Shown one piece after another: positions 27,675 to 38,486 of a stretch of 64,000 nt of DNA. The stretch is from Scalesia atractyloides (Eukaryota > Streptophyta > Magnoliopsida > Asterales > Asteraceae): contig CAMTDV010000012.1 in NCBI GenBank assembly GCA_947069175.1, forward strand, positions 41,076,341 through 41,140,340. The letters run 5' to 3'. How positions within the stretch are numbered: position 1 is the stretch's first letter; each line of letters begins with the position of its first letter. The notes below the pieces were generated by a model. That model was given only the letters and a program-made list of their open reading frames with translations. It did not search any database and was not told the DNA's origin. The position numbers and the translations under genes are program-made.

Positions 27675-28490
27675 GATTTTAGAAAAAAAAACATATGTCT
27701 CACAAAATCATGGTCCATATGCGGTGGTCCTCCTTACACACCAACATCACCGCCACTAATAGTAACATTTCTCTTTGCTTTACTCATAACTACTCAAAAT
27801 CACTTACAACTTTTTATAATATATTTAACCCCATCACCTATATAAGAAATACATTGTGATGGTATTGCTTGCACAAAATTCTTAGATTATGTGTGTGAGA
27901 AGAAAGAATGAGTGGGTTGATAAAAATAAAGTGATGATAAGATGGAGGGGTAAGATCATGTCGTAGTCGTTAGTCTTAACATCTTTTCACATTTTGAACA
28001 TAGATAAAAAGTAATATTTTATTCATTATAAAAAGAAGCGTATGGAGCATTTCAAGCACTAGTTGACCAAAATAGTATTATATGATCAACTTGACCCACG
28101 TACATATTCCCTTGTTATTAGGAAAAGCAAAACTTTACATTTTAATTATTTAATATTTAATAATAATACAATTTAGAAAAACAAAATATTTCAATGCTGA
28201 AATCTTTAGGACTGAATCAAATTGAGTTGTGTTCTATGATATTGCATCTTTATTTTTTACAATATTTTATCTTGCTAAGAATTAATCCAACTAGTGAGAT
28301 TTTTCTCACGCTATGTGGTGAGAATTCAATCAGTATCAATTTGATTCACTACAGTACGATACTCGCAGTACGATACTCGCTATAGCAGCTGATAGAAACA
28401 AATCCAAAAAACTAAAGTTATCATATGCCCCAAAAAGGATAACAAAGCGGGGAGGGGGGTAACAAAGCGTGTTTTGTATTGTTCGAGAAG
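27675..28490. other. intergenic DNA without recognised features
   Basis: AT-rich. A tandem 'CAGTACGATACTCG' pair at 28352-28378 is the only local repeat. Confidence 0.45.
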
Positions 28491-28508
28491 CACAAAAACT
28501 ATTACACG

Positions 28509-28821
28509 CCAATGATCAAGTGGTTGGTAGGCTGGATTTCTCATAGAAGACTCCGGTTCGATCCCCATGGGACATAATAAGGTGAGGCCAAGGGGTTTTA
28601 CACTAGCCATGGTTGCGTGGTTTCCTCCTGGAGCGGGTCGAGTGAGAATTAAATGCCTATAATAATTATTCTTAGTGGTGTTCTATCCACGTGTGGATTG
28701 AGGGCCAGGATTTACCTAGCCTAAAATGAAGGGTCTTCTGGTTTCGTACCCGCGTCTCTCGTGCACCACTGTAGTTGGTGCGAAATCCCAATCAGTTGGT
28801 CTACTAGTCGTTCAAAAAAAA
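28509..28821 (+). mobile_element. SINE with poly-A tail and 15-bp target duplication
   Basis: 313-bp element flanked by the perfect direct repeat AAAAACTATTACACG (28494-28508 and 28822-28836). The 5' part has a B box GGTTCGATCCC (28555-28565) and an A-box-like GTGGTTGGTAGGCTGG upstream, the 3' end is GTCGTTC followed by a run of A. This is a classic LINE-mobilised plant SINE, probably intact and fairly young. Confidence 0.9.
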
Positions 28822-29224
28822 AAAAACTATTACACGTATTGGTGTAGATTATACCGATAATCTTGCCAATGATTTTCAGTCAAAACTGGTTCTCGTATAG
28901 CATACACTACCAAAAAACACTATGTTATATATACAGCTTCGTTTTTCCAAAAAAAAGTTTATCGCTGTCGAGATTAAAAATCTTAACTAACGCAAGTTAT
29001 TGTAGGAAAATCAAATTAAATAAAAAGTAGATATGTTAAAGACGTATATTTTTTATAGTATAAGAGTGAAACTGAAATTTTAAAAAATATAATAATTCTT
29101 ATTATTATATTTATATAATATTTATATTATATTATTATTTTATTATTTGCGTTTAAAGTTACTAAGAAAATATTTTACAAAAATCATACTTATTAAAAAT
29201 TTTATTGTGGATGAAGACGGGCAG

Positions 29225-29655
29225 TATGTATCTAACGTGAAAAGGTACTACCTAGTTTAATTTTTTATGAGCAATGATAAAATTGGGAAAGTGAAACGAT
29301 CGGTGATAACAATCAGAATCCATGAAAGTAACTGACGCCAGTCACTTTATTTATTATAGAGTAAGTTGTCAAATATATCGAACGTGAAAAGCTACTACCA
29401 AGTTAGTTCTTTTATGAGCAATGACAAAATTGGGAAAGTGAAAAGACCGGTGATAAAAATTAGAACCCATGAAAGTAACTGACGCTAGTTACTTGATTTA
29501 TTATAGAGTAAACTGTCAAATGTATCCAACGTGAAAAGCTACTACTAAGTTATTTTTTTTATGAGCAATGATAAAATTGGGAAATTGAAAAGATCGGTAA
29601 TAAAAATCAAAACCCATGAACGTAACTGTAGTCGCTTGATTTATTATATAGTAAA
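29225..29655. repeat. three tandem copies of a ~152-bp unit
   Basis: 'ACGTGAAAAGCTACTACCAA ... ATGAGCAATGATAAAATTGG ... TGAAAGTAACTGACGC ... TATTATAGAGTAAACTGTCAAA' occurs three times with 5-15% divergence. Each unit ends with AGAGTAAACTGTCAAA, the same words as the terminus of the foldback element that follows. Confidence 0.85.
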
Positions 29656-30079
29656 CTGTCAAAATGGTCACTGAGGTTTGGTTATTTTTGCCATTTTAGT
29701 TTAAAACTCAAAGCTTTTGAATCTAGGTCCTTTTGGTTTCAATTTTATTACCATTTTCATCCAAAAGCAAAATCTGGTCAGATTTTTCAGTTAACATCCA
29801 GTTTTTTTGATCATTTTCCTCGCTTTTAATGAAAGGCAAAATGGTCAGATTCTTTTAATTTGTTATAGTAAAACGTTAAAAGACCATTTTGCCCTTCCTT
29901 AAAAGGGATGAAAATGACAAAAAAAACTTGATGTTAACTGAAAAATTTAATCAGATTTTGATTTTGGATGAAAATGACAACAAAATTAAAACCACAGGGA
30001 CCCAGATTCAAAATATTTGAGTTTTGTACTAAAATGATAAAACTAACCAAATCTCAAGAACCATTTTAATAGTTTATTC
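29651..30079. mobile_element. foldback Mutator-like element, family A copy 2
   Basis: About 430-bp palindrome. Left arm GTAAACTGTCAAAATGGTCA..., right arm its complement ending CCATTTTAATAGTTTATTC. Homologous to 11193-11602. Flanks are AT-rich and a 9-bp target copy cannot be defined securely. Confidence 0.75.
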
Positions 30080-30209
30080 TTTATATATATATACAATTTT
30101 ATTTCTTATTCGTCGATAAGTTTTAGAATGGCATATTTCCTCACATTGGCATATATAGATGTCATGTCAAGTATAACTGGTAGGTTTTTTAGTGCGATGC
30201 ATTGAAAAA

Positions 30210-30213
30210 CATA

Positions 30214-30244
<31 letters not shown>

Positions 30245-30246
30245 TC
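30210..30246. repeat. (AT)n plus T run
   Basis: About thirteen AT units followed by a T homopolymer. Confidence 0.9.
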
Positions 30247-30599
30247 ATTTAATAAATAAGAATTAAGACTGATGTCATATAATCAAATTCATCTAATTAA
30301 AGGTTGTAATTTCAATAAGATTATGTCAATTATTAATTCTATAATGTCATCTTTTATATGAATTTTAAACAATAAAGAAAAGAAAAAATAATTAATTTAA
30401 TTTAACTTTTTTAAACAATAATCAAGAGTACTTAAAATCTCTACAACATTTTCATTGGGCCAAACCTTTCCCCCAATCAAACCTAGTTCTTTTTGCATGC
30501 TCTTTTATCTCCTCTCACCTAATTGAACATGTATCTTTCTCAATCTCTTTTCTATTTGTTTTCCCTAATTACTTCAAACAAATCCTAGAGCTCTTCCCG

Positions 30600-31215
30600 A
30601 CATTAAGTAGAACCGGTTCCGGGTTCAAAATACCCGTTGGTTCCAACCGGTTCCACAATTTTACCATTTGAATCGGGTCGTACCCGGTTCCTACCCGTAC
30701 CCGGAAATGCAGTTGAAGACGGTTATACCTTAAAGGGTACGTGACCGGTTATACTTAAAGTCCGTGATTAAAGTTTGTTACTGTCAGGAACCGGTTCCCA
30801 ATAGTAAAATGGCAGGTTTGACTGTCAGGAACCGGTTCTGAACAGTAAATGGCTGTCAGGAACCGGTTCTGAACAGTAAATGGCAGGTTTGACTGTCAGG
30901 AACCGGTTCCCAATAGTAAAATGGCAGGTTTGACTGTCAGGAACTGGTTCTAAACAGTAAATGGCTGTCAGGAACCGGTTCTGAACAGTAAATGGCAGGT
31001 TTGACTGTCAGGAACCGATTCCCAACACTATCAGAAACTGGTTCCATAATACCCGTACCCGGTTCTACACGGTTCCATATTCTTGGGTGTGAACCCGGGT
31101 AGGAACTGGATCCGGTTCCACACCATACCCGGTTCCAATGACATCCAAGCAGAACCGGGTCCGGGTTGAAACCAGGTCTGGGTTGAAACCGGTTCAGGTA
31201 ATAATAAAACCCGAT
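30600..31215. mobile_element. GGTTCC-rich element, possibly hAT-like
   Basis: The block is saturated with ACCGGTTCC / GGAACCGGT and CCCGGTTC on both strands. Ends resemble CTAGAG..CCCGAC at the left (30588-30602) and CCCGTCTCTAG at the right (31220-31230), inverted, but no 8-bp target duplication matched. Dense subterminal repeats are a hAT habit; assignment is tentative. Confidence 0.4.
30783..31034. repeat. minisatellite with 112-bp higher-order unit
   Basis: Seven monomers begin GTCAGGAACCGGTTC at about 30783, 30824, 30855, 30895, 30936, 30967 and 31007. Lengths 41, 31, 40 repeat in the same order, so a three-monomer block of 112 bp was itself duplicated. AACCGGTT is palindromic. Confidence 0.9.
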
Positions 31216-31238
31216 TATGCCCGTCTCTAGATTAGACA

Positions 31239-31269
31239 ATCAGTGGATGGAGTGGAGTGGAGTGGAGTG
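31239..31269. repeat. (GGAGT)n microsatellite
   Basis: About five tandem GGAGT units. Confidence 0.85.
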
Positions 31270-31499
31270 AGGATTTAGATATATAAAAGGCTTCTTTGAA
31301 TGAAAAAATCACTTTCAGATGTAATCATTTGGCCCACCACCCATTCATGTTTATTTATAAAAGTCCGTCAAAATTACTATTACTATTACTAATTATTTGA
31401 AAACATTGGTCAAATAGCCGTTTTATGATTTTCCATTGCTTAAATAGAAGATAAAATATTGAAACAACTATTGTCACTCAACAATAGATTAAAACTTTT

Positions 31500-31830
31500 A
31501 AACATGATGGAAAAATTTACATGCGCTGCAAGCGGGGAGGGTACGGCTGATCTATAGAAGACCAATAAGATTCACAAGACTCAAGGGCGTGACCAGGATG
31601 CTAAATATAAAAGACTGGGTGGAGGGTATGAAAGACTTAGGAGGACTCAAAACTTTATACTAGACTTAGAGTGAAAAAGTAGAGAGAGGTTAGAGAGAAA
31701 TATATATGAAGATTTTATTTCTTTCCAAGGATAATTTACAAGTGAGAGGAAACCTTCTTTTTATAGGCTAAGGAAATGATTGATTACATTATCCATGACA
31801 TCACACCTAATAATACATAGAAAATTTTTA
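31500..31830 (-). promoter_or_regulatory. pararetrovirus-like or LTR-like promoter/leader block
   Basis: On the minus strand: TGATGTCATGG (as-1-like), then CTATAAAAAGAAGG (TATA) near 31765, then an AATAAA signal near 31715 and a CT-rich leader. Order and spacing resemble the transcription-control region of plant reverse-transcribing elements. It lies downstream of the polyprotein remnant, as the intergenic region does in a circular pararetroviral genome. Confidence 0.4.
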
Positions 31831-31979
31831 GGCCAAATTATATGACATAAGTGATTACATCACTTTAAGAGTGATTAAACCTTTATTTATCATAAGCACA
31901 CCAGTAGCGTACTAAACGAGTACGAACATATCTTGATTTAATGTGGTTTTGAAGATTCGAGGATCTCAATGGTAAACTG

Positions 31980-33526
31980 GGGCAGATTCTAGTGGAACGG
32001 GTCATCATTTGGTATGGGGTCAAACACTGATTTTCTCCCAGGGGCTGTTAAAAGAACGATCACAGGAGTGTGTGCGAGTGCCCTAATATTATTAAAATAC
32101 TCTATGATAGTTTTTCCCATTCAATCGTGTGAGGATCTTCTTCTTTCCATGGGTGTTCGCCGTTCAGGATTTGCAGTGGTAGTTCTTTGATTTTTACCTG
32201 GTTTGCTTTTACGAGATTAATGCGAGTATCCATCCAAGCATCTTGGTAGTTGATTTTGTAGTAGTACCCTGCGGGGTTTTAATCATACCAAGAGTTTATG
32301 AAGGTGGGCGGTATGGTAGAATTTAAATCATACCCGTCTTTTCTAAATTGATTGGGTTTGTGGAGCAGAATTGCAGTATTTTATGGGGAAGTCTCTCATG
32401 AGATATTCCCAATAAGAGATTAGGAGGAACTTGGCAATGTTCTTCTTTTCTTCTGGCAGCTCTTCTAATTGGTAGTCCAAGAGGTAGGCTAACAGTTTGT
32501 TGGAGTTAAAAGCCATGGCAATGACAAAAGATTCTGAGAGGTACTCATAGGAAGGGCAGACCTTCTTTTGATAGTCTGTGCAGGTTTTTGAGCCTGAAAA
32601 CGTTTAGGAAGGGACAATCTAGGAAGAATTTATCTCCATCCATCAACGGGCCTTGTGTTTTGAAAGTGAGTGTGAGGAGATTTTTGTAGTTCAAGAGGGA
32701 TTCATCTATGATGGCGTGTTTGGTAACCACTCCGATGATTTTTGAAGGGACATTCTTGTTTCTTTAGCTTTTGGATGAGGGTGGCTGTGTTTGGGGGGGG
32801 GGGGGTTGAGGTGTTCATGAGTTCTTCTTTAGGAATGAGGAAGTTTGGGTTGTGGTGATTCTTGTTTTCGCTGGACTATAAATAGGCAATGTTATCTGGC
32901 AAGGAATCCTTAAGGATTTGTTGAACCGTTGTGCAGGATTCTCGGAGATTAGTCATCCTTTGTAATGATAAATCCTTCAGCAACTTTTCCTGCTTGTTCT
33001 TTTTTGCTGGCTTGTGATTGGCTTGGCGCCCTGGGGGTTTTCCTGTTTCTTTTTTGATCCATAAGGAAATTTTTTCTTTTCTTTTCTTTCTTTCTTCCGA
33101 GGTAAGCTTCATTTGTGACCACATGTTATCCTGTCACCATATGGGCAACACTCTCTGCCTTTGCTTTTCTGGCTGGTTGTGGCAAGAGTCTGCGGGGTGG
33201 GAATCACATCAGCACTTTGCTTTAGTTTTGTGACCTCTTTTGCCTTTTTAGGTTGAGCTAGAAGATTCTTTTTAGGTGATAGAGTTCCGTATCTCTGAAC
33301 TGTTTTGTCAGGGAATCTATCACGTGATTTCTTTCGCTAGGGCACTGTTTGTGTTATTGGGGTCTTTGGTTTTCCTTGTTCATTCTTGATGCCGGTGCTG
33401 GTGATTGGGATTCATGAGTATTTTGAGGATCCTCTTCTATCATGTAGATTGGCATTGGCTCGTCTTTAGATTCAGATGTCTCGCTTGTCTCTGATTCCTC
33501 ACTGGAACTGTAGGATATGAGGCAGA
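31980..33526 (-). pseudogene. downstream part of degenerate retroelement polyprotein
   Basis: Minus-strand fragments in shifting frames: a Lys/Arg-rich stretch (33124-32876), a segment at 32730-32545, and a further one at about 32510-32130. They follow the zinc-knuckle segment and look like one protein broken by frameshifts and stops. No protease, reverse transcriptase or RNase H motif is visible, so the catalytic part is missing or lies elsewhere. A 13-G run at 32792-32804 is one break point. Confidence 0.4.
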
Positions 33527-33721
33527 TCATCCTTTTCCCGGTTCATCATCTAGATAATAGAGTGCTTCTATGTCAGAAATGTCTACCGGTTCTACTTTGT
33601 TGATAACTTCGAGAGGGGCTTGTGTTTTACTTTTCTCCTTGCAATCTTTTGCAAAATGGCCTTCTTTGTTACAGATGTAGCACCGATTTATGTTTCGGCT
33701 TGTTGTTGATTTTTTGTTCAA
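33527..33721 (-). pseudogene. CCHC zinc-knuckle segment of a Gag/coat-like protein
   Basis: Open for 64 codons. CYICNKEGHFAKDC fits CX2CX4HX4C exactly, the nucleic-acid-binding knuckle of Gag and of pararetroviral coat proteins. An acidic Ser/Glu-rich tail follows. Continuous upstream and downstream only through frame changes. Confidence 0.7.
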
Positions 33722-34800
33722 TAATTTCCATTTCTTTTGGGAGGTACTTTTCCCTGGTCACAAGGAGTAGTAGTTATTTGACATTTTGAACTGGACAAAT
33801 CTTGATTTTTTATGAGGATTTGAGCAAGTGCATGATGATTCATCTATGCATTTGATTTTTAGGTGCTTATCGTTGCATGCGGACCCGAGTCGTCTTCCTG
33901 TTTTTTTCGAACTCAACTAAGAACCATTTTTGGTTACATAGTTTGGTTAATGCATTCATGACTAGTTGGTAAGGCCCACAAAGGGAGGCTTGAGCAACTG
34001 TCATATTTTTGGTTTCTAACGCTCTGTATGTCTCATTTGAGAGAGACTATGGAAAGGATTTCAAGAAGACTTGTTTAAGGTTTATGTTATCAATACCATG
34101 GAGACAGTAAAACCTCTTAGACATTCTGTTGTAATGCTTTTCTCTTTTGGGCGGAAAGAGCAGCATTTCATTTTTAAGAATTCTTCACGAGCTCGGATTG
34201 TATGATCTAATGATTCCTAATGAATTCATAATAGATTGCATTTATAAATTCTTTTTGTTTTTAACCTTTTAGGATGTTTGTTTGCCTAAATTCACCAAGG
34301 CTTACGTACCAATCCCGAAGCCGTCCTTGACATCTTGCTAGAAAGCGTTTGATGACCATGTCAATGCTATAATACTAGAGTTCCGCTATGCACCAGGTTA
34401 GCATTTCAATGCTTCTATCGCACCATTTTGCTAGGGGAATATCGTCAAAGGTGAATTGTTGTTTTGAATCCGTGTTCGGAGGAGCTTTTTCATTGGACTA
34501 TGGTGATGTTTGGGATGCCTCATCACCAATGTTAGAAATATATTCTTTTTTCAGTTGTTTCTGCTTCATTTATAAACAGATGCTCAAATTCATCTGCTGG
34601 GGGGTAATTCTTCATAGAAGTGTGATGTGGAGCTTTCTTCAGAGACAAATGATGTTTTGTCATGTGGGCTTAAGACTGGGGCGATTATTGGCATACCGTC
34701 TGTGTTGTTGTTCCGAGTTAAAGCTTGCAAGAACGAAGAGATGCCATTTTCTTCTTTGGTAGGTAGTATGTTGGAAGCCTTCGAGAAGGTTATCATGACG
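33722..34800 (-). pseudogene. coat/Gag-like domain remnant, pararetrovirus-like
   Basis: Minus-strand pieces such as FLARCQGRLRDWYVSLGEFR (about 34340-34285) and YQLVMNALTKLCNQKW (about 33980-33930) sit upstream of the zinc knuckle in the order expected for a capsid domain. The style is that of endogenous caulimovirid-like polyproteins and related plant gag genes; I cannot separate these by eye. Many stops and frame shifts: not functional. Confidence 0.45.
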
Positions 34801-35419
34801 CTGTCATCTATGTTTTTCCCGCTTTTTGATGGTCCTTTTCAAACTATGATATCTTTTCAAAAGAGCCAAGATGCCAAAAAACCTAAAATTGAAAAAGCTC
34901 AACTAAACGAGCCAATCAAAAGAAATCATACCACATTGAGGTATCTGCCTAACCCTGGTCAGGACAGCATTGGTCGCTTTGACTGTACGAATGTGCATAC
35001 CTAATCACCAATGCGCTGATCTTGTATCTTTTAAACGAATGAATTCAATATACTCACCTATTATGAGGAAGCTTTGTGCATACCTTGATCGCGGGGGTAT
35101 GTCCTGACGTGGGACTCACAGGCAAAATATTTTAACCGACTAGCTTGAGTGAGGGCCATTGCAATTTTTGTCAATATTACCACAACATGATAAAACGCTC
35201 ACCGGAAGCATGTTGAAAGAAGGATGCATGGATTTAAGAGGACAAAAATATTGACAGTTTTTCTTATGCCTAGATTAATCAAAGAATAAAATAGTAAATT
35301 GAAAAGTGTTGCAGGTATGATCTTTTGTAGGAACGTCAAGGAGTTTCAAACAAATGAAAATTGCGAAAAAGTATAATCCCTCGGTCGAAAAACGAATTTC
35401 GGTGTCCAAATTGCCAATT
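34801..35419. other. spacer between retroelement remnant and LARD
   Basis: No supported coding frame. The last bases before the LTR (CAATT, 35415-35419) would be the target copy of the next element. Confidence 0.4.
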
Positions 35420-38400
35420 TGTAAGACCCTAAAACATGTTTTGACCTAAACGACGCAGCGGAAATATGAACTATAAAATTTCTTCCTTTATAGTTGTTCT
35501 AACGTACTTCAAACCATTTAATTCAACTTTCTTTAATTTAAGCCACCTTTTTTTTCATTCTAAATTGAGATAACTACGTTAACATATGATTACAACCACG
35601 TCACCACTTCTCCGTACAATCCATGATCTTTGACTCGATCTTCATCCACGTATCTCCCATGATGATAATGGTGATCTGACTAATCTGCGGTCACCAAATA
35701 CATAACCAACACATTAGTAAAGGGTTACATCTTACATAATTAAATGAATATATATAATCAATAACTACATAGTGTTCTAACTATGTTTACTACTCCATAA
35801 TTATATCATTCTAAATTTGTACTTTTCAACGGACTCGCACCTTCGAAAGCCAAACACTTGCATACCTGCACTCATGTTTCATTCTCAAAAGAAAATCGGT
35901 TAGCAAGACATAATCTCAACGTATTGAAGACCTACATCTCAGCATAAGCACTTACCATTAATCCACATTCAATATGTTACAACCCATGTTTTCAATTGTA
36001 TGTATCTATATACATACATACCTATCGCATACAAACGTCTCACATACAAATATGCATGACATGTACCTACTATGACTCTATACATAAATACTTACATGCC
36101 TGTCACGTTCACTTATTCACATTCAATTACTCTACTTAAATCGTACACTCGCTATTTATCAATAATCACACATGTTAATAAGTTAACCCTTTCATGATTA
36201 TAACACATTTGCTTAATCCGGGTTTTGATCATACAATTACATAATTGGTTATATGGCATTCACATACAAAACCACGATCATTATGCATATTTCAAGACTC
36301 ATACTTTCACATGTACTTAAATTTTTACAAATCTAACATCACTTAAGAGCTTATAAAAAAACATCTTAATGGATACCGGGACGGAAACATGATCAATTGG
36401 ATACAAGAAAACAATGATCAAGAATTGGCAAAACCCGCCGTAAGCTACGACCTGCCTACCGTAGCTTACGGCAGCCACCTTCTGCAAAAGTTAAATCATC
36501 TGCCGTAAGCTATGGCCAGCTGCCGTAGCTTACGGCCAGCTACTGCTGATTTTGGGTTTTCAGCTTATTTGACCCGTTTTGAGTCCCGCTCGATCATGCC
36601 TATTCCACTTCGCTTCAAATTAAACATGTAACATCTAAACGAGGTCCCGTTTCTCTTTACACTTCCATAGTCCCATTTTAACAAAAAATCTACATTTACA
36701 TAAGCCCAAACATGCTTTAGTTCTGCCATTTAAGCGATAAATCTTACTCCTTAAATTTGTCTCGTTCGGTTTTTATCCTACAACGTCCGATTTAGTTGAC
36801 CATTATCAACTCAATACCATCAAATTCATCTTAGTACTTCCATTTATTTTTACATTCCTACAAGCCTCTCAACAATTAACATATAACAATTTCCTTTAAA
36901 TACTAAAGAGTGATTCCGGAAATCACTTACCTTAAGCGTTTGTTTCGAACTTGCTTCCTCACATCCTTTCTGTTAGCCTTCCATGCTTCTACCCACCTTG
37001 ACATGATCATATACCTTCATGTCGTTATGCTTTCAATATTATTAACATATACAAACATTCTAAATTACATTCATATTACTTTCACCTTGTCATTTCAACA
37101 TATTCTAACATGATTGCTTGCTAGTGAGTTCGAGTATCTCATAACTAACACAATTTCACTTATTGATTACATCAAGCATACATTTAAACACATGGCGGAC
37201 ATACCACGTACTAAGCTCCTAGTACAAGCTTTTAATGCACAAATTCAACCAATTTCATATGAAAATCATAGATTACATCATATCTTACATTCCATTCATA
37301 TTCTTCAAGTAGTTACATGCAAATTCACTTACAATCATCTACTAGACATTTTATCGAACACTTGGCGTACGAACCATATCTAAGGCACAATGTACAAGCA
37401 ATTTATGCCTACCTTCCTTGTTCACAACATCAAGCATCATGAACATTTTTCTAGTCGTAGATTCCACATGCAATACCATTAGACCATCCATAGAACACCA
37501 TCAACTTCCTAATTTTCATACAAGAAATTTGTTATAAACTGTTTGTTTTCAAAACTTTAGTTCCCGACTTCTGATCGGAATTTCCTTTGGAGGTACTAAA
37601 GATCCATATGTCAGAAAGCTACACTCAAAATTTCAGCTCAATCCAACGGTCAGATCTTCGGGAAAATCGATTATACTAAGCTGTATTTTAACTAAAACGG
37701 GAATACGAATTGCTATGAAAATGGGTTTCAAAGTCACACTTAAACAGCCCTATTTCTTATTTCCATCGTTCAAAATGATCATCTATATGTTGTAAACTGT
37801 GTGTAAAAAAATCAAGACGTTTCAACAGTCGGATTTCACGGATCGTTCGGTTCTTTGTAACTGGGTTATGAGATAACATTCTGGACAGATTTGGTTTATA
37901 CGATTTTAATGACTTTAAGCAAGGATTTAGAGAAATCGGAGCTTACCATTAGATTCATAGCATCGATAATTGGTTCCAGGTTGTAATCCACAACTCCGAC
38001 CACCTCCGGCTACCACCGGCCACCGCGAATCGCCACTAACCGCCACCGCCCGCTACCCTTCTTTCTCTAGTTCTCACTCTCTCTCTTATTTCTCTCTCTA
38101 ACTTGAGAGAAAAATCTGCCCAAATGAGCCATAAGGGCTTTATATATATTAAACTTTTGGATATTTACATAATGCTCCCCTCATGTTTGCTTTTTACAAC
38201 AATGCCCCGTCAAGTTATGGCGAGTCACAATATGAGGTAGCCGTATATCACTGAACCGAGCCCGTCATATTTATCGACGTAATTACTAAAATACATTCCG
38301 TTACACTATGCTGATACTCTACAAATTATTTTTTCCTTATAAATAATTCACAACGAATTATAAAATAATATTGTATAACTTCATCTAAAATGGTAACCAT

Positions 38401-38472
38401 ACTAATGTGCTCTAATATCTCTTTAATTACATAACACGAATTAATCTCATTTACGCATTTTGAGGTGTTACA
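35420..38472 (-). mobile_element. LARD 3' LTR, 3053 bp
   Basis: TGTAAGACCC at the left, TGTTACA at the right (TGTAACACC on the minus strand). Promoter-like CTATATATAAAG-type sequence lies near 38140-38150 (minus strand TATATATAAAGCCC). Contains four copies of the palindromic word GCCGTAAGCTACGGC or variants at 36430-36540 and a CT-rich leader region at 38060-38110. Confidence 0.88.
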
Positions 38473-38486
38473 AATCTACCCCCTTA
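38473..38486 (-). other. polypurine tract of the LARD
   Basis: Minus strand TTTTAAGGGGGTAGATT immediately upstream of the 3' LTR; the start site for plus-strand DNA synthesis. Confidence 0.7.

Noticed and set aside
34388..35004. 124- and 125-codon plus-strand frames
   Set aside because: They run antisense to the coat/Gag-like remnant and have no recognisable domain.
37114..37383. Open frames shared by both LARD LTRs (also 43286-43636)
   Set aside because: The frame lengths differ between the two LTRs through indels, there is no domain, and the strand is opposite to the element; chance frames in a G-poor strand.
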